Of a stretch of 64,000 bases of DNA, positions 55,645-64,000 are shown one piece after another. Source of the stretch: Cynocephalus volans (Eukaryota > Chordata > Mammalia > Dermoptera > Cynocephalidae). The notes beneath the pieces were generated by a model. It was not told the origin of the DNA, ran no database searches, and worked only from the letters and a program-made list of their open reading frames with translations. The position numbers and the translations under genes are program-made. Position 1 is the first letter of the stretch. The number at the start of each line of letters is the position of its first letter. The stretch spans positions 2,418,001 through 2,482,000 of the forward strand of contig NC_084462.1 in NCBI RefSeq assembly GCF_027409185.1. The letters are read 5' to 3'.

Positions 55645-56465
55645 TTATAATCAAAATAGGTAACATTTATTAAATGCTTACTAGGTGCCAGACACTATTC
55701 TAAGCTTGTCATATGTATTAAGTAATTTAATCATAAAAATTTCAATGAGGTAGGATACAGAAATGGAGGTACCAAGAGGTTAAGTCACTTGCCCACAGTC
55801 ATACAGAGTGGCAGTGGCAAAATGGGGATTTGAACTCAGAGCCCACACTCTTGCACAATTGCAGTAATAGCACCTCAAGCAAGGAGCTGTGAAAACACTG
55901 AGAAGCAGCAGCCTAGAAGTCATGAAAGGCCTCCTGGAGGAGATGACCTATATGCTTCTTCTTGAGGAACATGGAGGTGTTTTTCAGGGAGAAAAACTAG
56001 GGAAAAGTGTTCCAGGCAGAGGGAACAGCATGTGTGAGGGCCCAAGGGTGGGAACACATGTTTAGATTCAGGTAGGGACAGGGGCTTCAGTGAGGTCAGG
56101 CCTCACTGAGAAATAAGGCCAGAGACAAAGCAAAGGCCGGACCATGGAGGGTCTTGAGTGCTGGGTTGAGGGGCAGAGACATCATCCTGGGGACACTGGG
56201 GAGCCACGGGAGGGCTGTGAGCAGGAGAGGAAGTGGGGTCAGCTCTCAATAGACAAAGACCCCTCTGGGCCTGTGTGTGAAATGGACTAGGAGTAAGATT
56301 GGAGGCCAGGAGACCAGGGAAAAGTAAGGGCTGAGGGTCCAGGTGAGAGAAGCCAAGGCCTGAGTCAGCAGGCAGGAGGGACAGGGCTGGGGGCTAATGG
56401 GCTGTGGTGGGTGAAGGGGACGAGGGGACAGATGTCTGGCCCTGAGATGGGGTGGTGGTGTCAGA
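55645..56465 (+). repeat. L2/MIR followed by L2-like long repeat
   Basis: GCTTACTAGGTGCCAGACAC opens it. GTTAAGTCACTTGCCCACAG is MIR-like. From 55,920 on, the long family also seen at 9.5, 18.8 and 47.8 kb follows (GTGTTCCAGGCAGAGGGAAC, GGCCGGACCATGGAGGGTC). Confidence 0.5.
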
Positions 56466-56609
56466 GACAAAGATGCTCCAGTCCTCCTCCTCAGATGGAG
56501 TCCATGGTCCAGAGGGAGGCAAAACTCTGGCTTCCTACTGTTGCCTAAACATGCTCACCTAGCTCCTACTTCTGGGTCTTTATAAAGGCTACTCTCAATA
56601 AATAATTGG

Positions 56610-56880
56610 AATGATAACAACCATCACAGCCACTATTGACTGGGGAGTTACTGCATACCAGGCAGAGGGCCATGCTCTGTATCTGTTACCCAGCTATTCT
56701 TCCCAACCCTGAATACTGTTATCACCCCAATTTTACAAATGAGAAAATCAAGGCACAGAGAGGCTAAGACTTGCCCAAGGCCACACAGCTAGGTAGTGGT
56801 GAGCTGGGATTTGAACCAGGAAACCTGGCTCCAGAGCCCATGATTTCACCTGTGTGCTATGCTGCCTCATTCTTGAATGA
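56610..56880 (+). repeat. MIR element
   Basis: GCATACCAGGCAGAGGGCC, AATGAGAAAATCAAGGCACAG, TTGCCCAAGGCCACACAGCTAG and GGGATTTGAACCAGG follow MIR order. It ends 65 bases from the KRAB-B exon. Confidence 0.7.
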
Positions 56881-56944
56881 ACCTCACTGACCATGATAGA
56901 CAGGCTAGGAAGAGGGCTCACACCTACCAGACATCCTCACCCAC

Positions 56945-57046
56945 CTGGACAGGTAACTCGCTGGGCTTCTCTCTCCTCCATCTTTGGCTCTTCCCCTCGC
57001 TCCAGACAGGAGATCACATCGGGTTTGGACCCGGGAAGGCCTACCC
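56945..57046 (-). CDS. KRAB-ZNF gene (unnamed), KRAB-B exon
   Basis: The acceptor GTATCTTTTCCCAG ends at 57047 and the donor CCAG|GTGGGT starts at 56944. The 102-nt exon encodes residues 54 (split) to 87. The text GLPGSKPDVISCLERGEEPK is a clear KRAB-B box. The usual Trp after EEP is replaced by Lys, a change at a strongly conserved site. The exon then runs KMEEREAQRVTCP into the finger exon. A competing donor four bases later would shift the frame. Confidence 0.85.
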
Positions 57047-58780
57047 CTGGGAAAAGATACAAGACTTGGTCATGTGTGCAAGAATTACAGGGAAGCCTCA
57101 GGGATGGGCCCCAGGCCCTGAGTCTACACAGGGGAGATGCAAACATCAGGTGCCTAATGATTAGAAGCTCTAATGGTCAACAGAAGACCCATCTATTGAG
57201 TGCCTAGTATGTTCCAGAGAGAGACTGAGCCCTGACAAGACTGTTTAAGGCTCTAGGTCTGTGCTGTTCAAGTTGAATGCTAAAAACACAGTCTTCTGTG
57301 TCTAAAAGGCTTACTACGAGAAAAATGCAAAATCTCTCAATAATTTGTATATTGATTATAACGTTAACATTATGATAATATTTTGGATAGCTTGAGGGAA
57401 ATAAAATGCATTATTAAAATTAATTTCACTTGTTTCCTTTTATTTTTTTAATGTGGCCATCAGAAACTTTAAAATTATGTAAGTGGCTTGCATCCTACGT
57501 CTATTGGATAAATGTGCTCTAGATTAAGCTACGCCTAAAGCCTTCCATCCCAAGACTTCGAGAAACATAAGTCAAAACATCCTCATTTTGATGAAACTCT
57601 CTTGAACACCTGTAGGCAATCATTTGATCCCTGACTAAAATATGAGAAAATCCCAACAACAATATTTAGAGTAATACTAAAAAATTTATGTGTATTAAGC
57701 ACTTACTATGTGCCAGCCATGTTTCTAAGCTGGTTAAATGTATTAGCTCATTTTTACCCTCCAAACAGGAAACTCAGGCACAGTCTATTATTGTGTGAGC
57801 TGGCGTGGAAGAAACATAAGGTGCTGTGAGAAATCATAGAGGGTGGGGAAATCAAAGGAGGCTTCCTGGAAGAGGTGAGGCAAAAGGTGCCTGTTCTAGG
57901 AGTGAAGGTGAGAAGAACTGTGGTTCAGCAAACATGCCCACAGGCCTCCCCATGCTGGCTTAGGCATTGCTGGGAATACAGAAATGAACTGGGCACTGCC
58001 CTGCCCTGTAGGAGATCCCGATCTGAAAGGAGAGGGAGACCTGGACACAGTGACAATCCAGGGTGACTCCTGGACGCCTCTCCTGTAAGAATCCCTTCCC
58101 TGCTCCACCTCAGGCACCCTCTCCTTTGGTTACATCCTAGACCCATTCATCACTGATCGTGACCCCACCTCCAACATCTCAAGTGTCAAACACCCCATCC
58201 CACCTCCCAGCCTCCGGGTGCCTTTCTCTGCTTCTCGACTCCAACTGTCTCACTCCCCTGCCAGCACTCCTACTTACCCTATCCTTGGCCTGCACAGAAC
58301 TCACCAGGTAAAGTCCCAACAGTGGTTAGAGCCAACTATCCTCCGATTTGGGTGCCGGTGCCCAAGAAGATTGAGGGCATTTTCATCAAGGACTTACCTT
58401 AAACTTGGAACTGGAAGTTGCAACAAACAATTGTATATTTTCTCCCCACTCTCCAAAATGATCATTTTGTCATTTCTTCCCCCTCTTCCCATATGCTACA
58501 CCTCACTCCCTATTTGCAACTGTGACCTCCTCTCATTGTTCAAAGACGCCCTTGGATGCTAGCATCTACCCTTCCCCACCGCGAGTCCCACAACCAACCT
58601 GCATCTCTACACCCACACTTCGCCTACCCTCTGGTATCCTGGAGACCGCCCCTGCTCCAGGCCAAGACCAACCCCTCCACTCTTCCCCGAGTTCATCTGC
58701 TCTCACTCACTCAACATGCAAGGAGTTGGCTCCTTCCATTGTGCCTCGGTCGTTGGAACTGCTAATTTCTCAGCAATAGG
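57047..58780. other. Intron with hAT and L2-like remnants
   Basis: A hAT-type remnant spans about 57,250-57,530 (GGTCTGTGCTGTTCAAGTTG ... TTGGATAAATGTGCTCTAG). L2/MIR text is at 57,690-57,790 (TTACTATGTGCCAGCCATG) and 57,855-58,010. Bases 58,030-58,780 are C/T-rich and unassigned; frames there are unsupported. Confidence 0.45.
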
Positions 58781-59145
58781 GGCTTTGCTGGTGTAATTAG
58801 TTAAGACGAGGTCCTATGGATTAGGGTGAGCCCTGAATCCTATGACTGGTCCTTCTAAGAAGAGGAGAGGACACACAGACAGACACAGAGGGCAGAAGAC
58901 CACATGAAGGTGGAGGCAGAGATTGGAATGATGCAGCCACAAGCCAAAAAACACCAGGAGCCACGAGAAGCTGGAAGAGGAGAGGTAGGACCCTCCCCTA
59001 GGGCATTCTGAGAGAGTGTGGTCCTGCCAACACCTTGATTTTGGACTTCTGGCCTCCAAAACTATGAGAGAAACAATTTCTGTTGTTGTAAGCCACTGAG
59101 TTTGTGGTCATTTGTTACAACAGATACAGCAAACTAACACAGCTC
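58780..59145 (+). mobile_element. MLT1-type LTR
   Basis: TAATTAGTTAAGACGAGGTCC, CTTCTAAGAAGAGGAGAGGAC, TTGGACTTCTGGCCTCCAAAAC and CAGCAAACTAACACAG follow MLT1 order. The 5' part is missing. Confidence 0.65.
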
Positions 59146-59529
59146 CTTACTAATCGTTCCCTGACAAACAGGCTGACACAGATCCCACCTGAAAAGACAA
59201 ATCTTCCCTTGACTGGAGAACACAGTGCCCTGGGATAGCCTGTTCACTGGGTGGGCAGGGGACTGTTCCTGAAATGAGTGACCTGGTGGAGGGGTGGGTC
59301 TGGGGGGACATGATGAGCTCAGTAGAGACAGGGAATGTGGGGTCCTCATCCCTCACCAGGGAAGTGTTCTGGAGGCCACTGGCTGCACAAGGTTGGAGGT
59401 TAGGGGTCATACAAGTTTTGCAGAAGAGGGTGGACATGGCAGGCCTGAGACAATTTCTTTGGAAATACCTGCTGGCAAGGCAGGCCTTTGGGTGGCATCT
59501 GGGAACCTGGATTTCAGGAAATTCCCCAT

Positions 59530-59970
59530 CATTCCCTAATTGAGGAGAGGGGCTCACTGGGCCTAAGCTGTGCAAACAATGAACACCTACTTTCCTTCTG
59601 GAAGCTGAAATTTGGGTACATACTAAGCAGATAGGACCAAGTAACCTTCCCCCAATAACAACCCTGGGCACAGAGACTCTGACAAGCTTCCCTGGTTGAC
59701 AGCGTCTTACATGTGTTGTCACACTTCATTGCTGGGGGAACTAAACGCATCCCATGTAGCTCCACTTGGAAACGATTCTGAAAGCTCACACCTGGTTTCT
59801 CCCAGACTTCGCCCCCTGTAGCTTTTCTCTTTGCTGACTTTGCTCTGATTCTTTTCACTGGAATAAACCATTGCCCTGAGTATGACTACAGGCTGAGTCC
59901 TGTAAATCCTCCTAGTGAGTCACCAAACCTCGGGGTGGTCTTGATGACCCCAACACAGAAGTTTAAGCCA
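59530..59970 (+). mobile_element. ERVL-type LTR, third copy
   Basis: It is the reverse complement of blocks at 14.6-15.1 and 30.8-31.1 kb: AAATTTGGGTACATACTAAG, TTCCCTGGTTGACAGCGTC, CACTGGAATAAACCATTGCC and CTAGTGAGTCACCAAACC. The AATAAA and trailing CAACACA fit an LTR end. Confidence 0.55.
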
Positions 59971-60245
59971 AATTTTGATGAGGTTGTCCAGCAAAAGTGT
60001 GTGAGTGAGTGGAGCTGAGGATGCAGCCTTCACATCATTATCACCACTTACAAGGAGAAGCAGAGACAGAGGAGTCAGCAAAATAAACTGAGAACAGAGA
60101 GATGGAGAAAGCAGGAAATAGACTAGAGAGGAGGCTGCGGCGAGGGTCTAGGAGGAGAGCACGAGGCCTGAGCAGGGCCTGAAGAGGAGGGACAGGACGG
60201 ATGGGGCTGTGGCCTGATGGGCTGTCCAGTGAGAGGGAAGGGCAC
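59971..60245 (+). repeat. Purine-rich, L2-like sequence
   Basis: GAGCTGAGGATGCAGCC through GGGCACTACAG is purine-rich and resembles the long L2-like family only weakly. No exon was seen. Confidence 0.3.
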
Positions 60246-60605
60246 TACAGACTGAATGCTTGTGTCCCCGCAAAATTCGCTCGTTGAAACCTAATCACCA
60301 ACGTGAGTGTATTAGGAGGTAGAGCCTTTGGGAGGTGATTAGGTCATGAAGGCAGAGCTCTCACGATTGAGATTAGTGCCCTTATAAAAGGGGCCCCAGA
60401 AAGCTCACTTGCCTTTCAGCCGTGTGAGGTTAGAGAAGATGGCAGGTGTTTACGGACCAGACAGCAGCCCTCAACTGACACTGAATCTGCCAGTGCCTTG
60501 GTCTTGGACTTTCCAGCCTCCAGCATGGTGGAAATAAACATCTGCTGTTATAAGCCATCCAGTTTATGGTAGATTGTTATAGCAGTTTGAACTGACTAAG
60601 ACAGG
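60246..60605 (+). mobile_element. MLT1-type LTR, nearly complete
   Basis: CAGACTGAATGCTTGTGTCC, AGCCTTTGGGAGGTGATTAGG, TGCCTTGGTCTTGGACTTTCC and the end GAACTGACTAAGACAGG cover the full MLT1 LTR. Confidence 0.75.
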
Positions 60606-61173
60606 GGCAGGGACGGTGCCCAGCAGTCTGTTCTGGGGATTGGGGGGACGTGGGGCCAACCAGAGACAGGGACCCAGATGAAGAGCAGGACAGTGGCAAT
60701 GCTGAGCTCAGCGTGGGGTGTGGAGAATGGGAGGGGCAGGGGCAGGGTGTTGTGCCAGGCGGCAGGAGGGTGGACAAGTGGAGGATTTGGGAGACATATT
60801 TAAGGAACAGCATTTATGTGCTTTGGGGAGAAGATGCCAAGATCAGTTTGGGACCTTTGATTGGGAGGACGTCCAGGCACTTGGAATCCGAGCTTCTGGA
60901 ATGGGCATTCATTCCAGCATGGAGCTGGAAGCCATGCGATGGGGTAGGTCACCATATGTAGGGAGGGAAGCATGAGAGGAGGGTGGGGGCACAGGCAGAA
61001 GATCTCATGGGACCCACATTTTATAGGACAGGCTGAGATCTCGGGGCCTTCTGGGATGCTGGGACTCTAGGATAAGCCGGTGGAGAGACAGAGAAGAAGA
61101 GAGAGCCAGGCATGAGAGACCAGTGAGAGGAGCACAGAAGGCGCCAAACAGCGGCAGTGAATGGACACTGTTA

Positions 61174-61395
<222 letters not shown>

Positions 61396-61604
61396 TTACA
61401 TGGTGGAGGGGCACATCCTTCTAGAACTCTGGGCAGGACAGGTCATGGGTCAAGAACCTGTGATTGTCCCTTGGGCTGGAATGTTCTGACTCTACAGATT
61501 TGGGATGATTGAACCAAACCGGCCCACAGGAATGTAAAACATCTAGAGTTAGTCCATAGGCATCTTGGTAGAAAGAACAACAGCCCTTTCCACACGACTC
61601 TTTA

Positions 61605-61677
61605 CTGCCATCTATTGGAAAATCATCATAATATACTAATTACTTTTAGGATATGACAGTTTACTGCCATCTACCTG
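61605..61677 (-). promoter_or_regulatory. Two CTCF-like motifs, same direction
   Basis: CTGCCATCTATTGG (61605-61618) and CTGCCATCTACCTG (61664-61677) resemble the reversed CTCF core (TGCCNYCTNNTGG). The 59-base spacing and shared flank (TTTACTGCCATCTA) suggest a small duplication. Binding is unproven. Confidence 0.35.
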
Positions 61678-62187
61678 AAAGCTGCCACAATACATACACC
61701 AGTGTTTAAGGGGTAAGATGTGAATCCTGCCCCTGAGACAAGGCACCTTGTGTTGTGGGTAACCTGCACAACTGTAGGTGAACGACAACCCGAAGAAACA
61801 CATTTTTTAAAAAAAACTATCAAGCCATTGTGTGCAAGAGATATTCCTAAGTCCCATTCTATCCCAGACCCCATCCCTGACTCCCAACCCCCATTCCTGA
61901 GTCCAGGGATAAGGCTCAGGGGTGAAGCAAAACCATCCACTGCCCACTTCATCTGGTAACCTGCTGAGTAACGCTGCTGAATGTTAGAGGATTGATTTTT
62001 GGACTTGTCATAAGGTCTCAGCTCAGAGCATTCTGCACCAGCCTACTGGCCTCCCTCACTTCCCAGTCCCAGACCTGCCCCCTCTTCACATTGGGAGGGA
62101 CAGAAGATAGTCATATTATGTATATATAGAGAGGGGGCCCTCTCAGGTCCACAAAGTCATCTTGGGGGAGGGGAAGCCCAGACTTAC

Positions 62188-62220
62188 CTGGCCCTTAGCC
62201 ATCAGGGTATCAGTGGTCAT
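62188..62220 (-). CDS. KRAB-ZNF gene (unnamed), start exon
   Basis: ATG at 62220-62218 opens MTTDTLMAKGQ, which ends at CAG|GTAAGT, a perfect donor (GT at 62187-62186). The codons pass in frame into DSVTF of the KRAB-A exon. The exon starts at 62243 if the acceptor TTTTTCCCAG is used. An earlier ATG at 62237 gives a 6-codon uORF whose TGA overlaps the main ATG (ATGA). An in-frame Met at codon 7 is an alternative start. Confidence 0.7.
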
Positions 62221-62243
62221 TGCTGGGTCCTGGGCATGCACCC

Positions 62244-62650
62244 CTGGGAAAAAGGTCCAGGCAAGAGTCCAAAGAGCTGGGGGAGAAGACCGGAGCAGAG
62301 AAGGGGTCAGTTTTGGCCCAGACATCAGACACCTTCCCCAAAGATGGCTGGTGACAGAGGAGGCCCTGGTCTCCTAAGAACCAAAAGAAAGGCTCAGGAC
62401 AGGCTATCTGAGGCCTCCATTCCATACCAGTAGCAACAACACTACCAACCATACAGTACAGCTCACTGCACCCACAACAGCTCTCAGAGCCAGGAACTAT
62501 ACTTATCCCTAGTTGAGGAAATCCAGGCATAAGAGGTTAAGGCCTTTGCTCAAGGTAGCAGAGATTTCAAGTGTCAGAGTGGGATTTGAACCCAGGAGTC
62601 TGGCCATAGACCCAACCTTCCTTTCTTTCTTTCTCTGTTTTCTTTTCTTT
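62244..62650. other. Sequence upstream of the start exon; MIR remnant
   Basis: A MIR piece spans about 62,440-62,620 (TGAGGAAATCCAGGCATAAG; GGGATTTGAACCCAGGAGTC). No CpG island or TATA box lies here, so the promoter is probably further right. Confidence 0.45.
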
Positions 62651-62654
62651 TCTT

Positions 62655-62745
62655 TTTTGGCAGCTGGCTGGTATGGGGATCTGAACCTGTGAACTTGGTG
62701 TTACAAGGCTGTGCTCTAACCAACTAAGCTAACTGGCCAACCTCC
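62655..62745 (-). mobile_element. One-arm tRNA-Ile SINE
   Basis: GGCAGCTGGCTGGTATGGGG, CTGAACCTGTGAACTTGG and CTCTAACCAACTAAGCTAACTGG are the reversed tRNA-Ile-derived body, with a T-rich tail at 62,620-62,656. Confidence 0.7.
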
Positions 62746-62846
62746 CCGCTCCCCCCAACACTTTTATGTCTTATAACTTTTTTTTAATGTGGAAAAATAC
62801 ACACAACATAAAACTTACTATCTTAATCATTTAAAGTATAACTTCA

Positions 62847-63026
62847 AGGGGGCGGCCCGTGGCTCACTTGGGAGAGTGAGGTGCTGATAACACCAAGGCC
62901 ACGAGTTCGGATCCCTATATAGAGATGGCCAGTTAGCTACTTGGGTGAGTGTGGTGCTGACAACACCAAGTCAAGGGTTAAGATCCCTTTACCGGTCATC
63001 TTTTAGAAAAACAAAAATAAATAAAT
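62847..63026 (+). mobile_element. Dimeric tRNA-Ile SINE
   Basis: GGCGGCCCGTGGCTCACTTGG and, 90 bases later, GGCCAGTTAGCTACTTGGG start the two arms. A duplication, AAAGT(A/G)TAACTTCA, flanks it (62833-62846 and 63027-63040). Confidence 0.88.
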
Positions 63027-63130
63027 AAAGTGTAACTTCAGTGGCATTTAGTACATTCACAATGTTGTACAACCATCACCATCATTTAGTTCCAGAACAC
63101 TTTCATCAATTCCGTAGCCATTAACAGTCA

Positions 63131-63200
63131 CCCAATCTCCCCATCCCACCCCCCAATCTCCCCACCCCCCAATCTCCCCATCCCACCCCCATTTCACCCC
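63131..63200 (+). repeat. C-rich tandem repeat
   Basis: CCCAATCTCCCCATCCCACC occurs as three imperfect units with variable C-runs. This grew inside the L1 3'UTR. Confidence 0.6.
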
Positions 63201-63559
63201 TGCCAGCCCCTGGAAACCATTAATCTGCTGTCTGTCTCTGTGAATTTGCCTATTCTGAATATTTCATATAAGTAGAATCAAACAATATGTGGCCTTTTGT
63301 GTCTGGCCTTGTTACTTAGCACATGCTTTCAAGGTTCATCCATGTTGTAGCATGCATTAGATCTTCATTCCATTTTCTGAACAATATTCCATTGTATAAA
63401 TATATCACAGTTTGCAGAGGTCCTTCTATCTGTCTTAAAAATCCTGCTTAAGGATCTTGTAGTCCTGCTTAAGATGTTGTTTGAAGAAAGGTTCCAGTTG
63501 CTGAAATAAAGTTTAACAGTCCCTGCCAAAGAGAGGTTGGCATTCAGAGTGTGCAATTA

Positions 63560-63957
63560 CCCCTATTCATTCAGGAGATGGGCTCTGAACTCCATGTGAG
63601 TGACAAGCTCCATACCAGGTTCTGAGGATGAAGATGAGATGAGGGAGACTTGGCTCTGCCCTCAAGGGGCTCACTCCCTGATGGGGAAGACAGGCCTGGA
63701 CACAGACCAGGTGGTAGGCTGAATAATGGCCCTAAAAGACATCCCTGGAACCTGTGAATTCTACCTTAAACAGAAAGTGTACTCTGCAAATGGGGAGATT
63801 ATCCTAGATTATCTGGGTGGTCCTAAATGCAACCGCAAGTGTCTTATAAGAGGGAGGCAGAGGGAAACCTGACAAAGAGAAGGCCATGTGACAGAAGCAG
63901 AGAGAAGCAGAGGCAGAGAGAGAAGACACTATGCCGCTGGCTTTGAAGATAGAAGAG
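63560..63957 (+). repeat. L2/MIR piece and MLT1-type LTR
   Basis: GAACTCCATGTGAGTGACAAG to CACTCCCTGATGGGG is L2-like (63,575-63,690). GTAGGCTGAATAATGGCCC starts an MLT1 that runs to GCCGCTGGCTTTGAAGATAG and stops at the SINE. Confidence 0.55.
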
Positions 63958-64000
63958 GGCTGGCTGGTTAGCTCAGTTGGTTAGAGCATGGTGTTATAAC
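63958..64000 (+). mobile_element. tRNA-Ile SINE, cut by window end
   Basis: GGCTGGCTGGTTAGCTCAGTTGG then TTAGAGCATGGTGTTATAAC closely follows the 5' half of tRNA-Ile. It may be one arm or a dimer; the rest is outside the window. Confidence 0.75.

Larger units (their letters stand above)
62755..63420 (-). mobile_element. L1 3' fragment hosting a dimeric SINE
   Basis: ATACACACAACATAAAACTTAC and, after the SINE, ACCATCACCATCATTTAGTTCC and CATATAAGTAGAATCAAACA are reversed old L1 3' text. CATTCCATTTTCTGAACAATA matches ORF2 C-terminal sequence. Confidence 0.6.

Noticed and set aside
57896-58146. Small minus-strand frames near 58 kb as extra exons of the ZNF gene
   Set aside because: The KRAB-A and KRAB-B exons already join in phase; no splice sites match a further exon.
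59150-59722. 190-codon minus-strand frame
   Set aside because: Covers part of an LTR and unassigned intron; no splice or domain evidence.
63131-63200. CRISPR-like array
   Set aside because: C-rich imperfect tandem repeat without spacers, in a mammalian L1 3'UTR.
63958-64000. Functional tRNA-Ile gene
   Set aside because: It has the same diverged tRNA-derived body as the other SINE copies and sits inside an MLT1; it is cut by the window end.

Overview
This is mammalian nuclear DNA: spliced KRAB/C2H2 zinc-finger genes, CpG-island promoters, and dense LINE, SINE, MaLR-LTR and DNA-transposon debris. The most numerous young SINE is a dimer of two tRNA-Ile-derived arms (seven copies, plus several one-arm copies). 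As I recall, tRNA-Ile-derived (CYN) SINEs are the hallmark of colugos (Dermoptera). The best guess is therefore a colugo, at the region equivalent to human 19q13.33. The species is inferred; the gene content is read from the sequence.

Region 1 (about 1-22.2 kb): a CpG-island promoter, probably bidirectional, lies at 0.28-1.6 kb. From it the plus-strand ZNF473 (ZFP100) runs through a non-coding exon, a coding exon carrying only three codons, a KRAB-A exon, a short linker exon and a long zinc-finger exon. The joined reading frame is intact at 879 codons. ZNF473 is known as a U7 snRNP-associated factor in histone pre-mRNA 3'-end processing. A minus-strand first exon leaving the same island may belong to VRK3, the head-to-head neighbour in human.

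Region 2 (22.2-50.2 kb) is mostly transposon graveyard: MLT1-type LTRs, an ERV1-like LTR, nested mariner MITE and SINE insertions, a dead Tigger/pogo transposase, and a nearly full-length but broken LINE-1 on the minus strand (36.7-42.6 kb) with a CTG/CCG-rich 5'UTR. A second CpG island at 43.4-44.6 kb carries strong promoter motifs (ZNF143-like, TCTCGCGAGA, two RFX X-boxes), but I could not assign a gene to it. A small orphan exon-like sequence lies at 27,431-27,510.

Region 3 (50.2-62.3 kb) holds a second intact KRAB-ZNF gene on the minus strand, convergent with ZNF473. Its coding exons (start, KRAB-A, KRAB-B, 17 fingers plus one degenerate finger) join in frame to 708 codons. I do not recognise its orthologue. 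Its 3'UTR holds a dimeric SINE whose A-tail creates an AATAAA. Its promoter is probably beyond the right edge.

I found no bacterial-type system, CRISPR array or new enzymatic pathway. The most useful leads are the unnamed KRAB-ZNF beside ZNF473, the orphan CpG island with paired X-boxes, the short upstream ORFs in both ZNF genes, and the MITE/SINE nesting that dates the layers of this locus.
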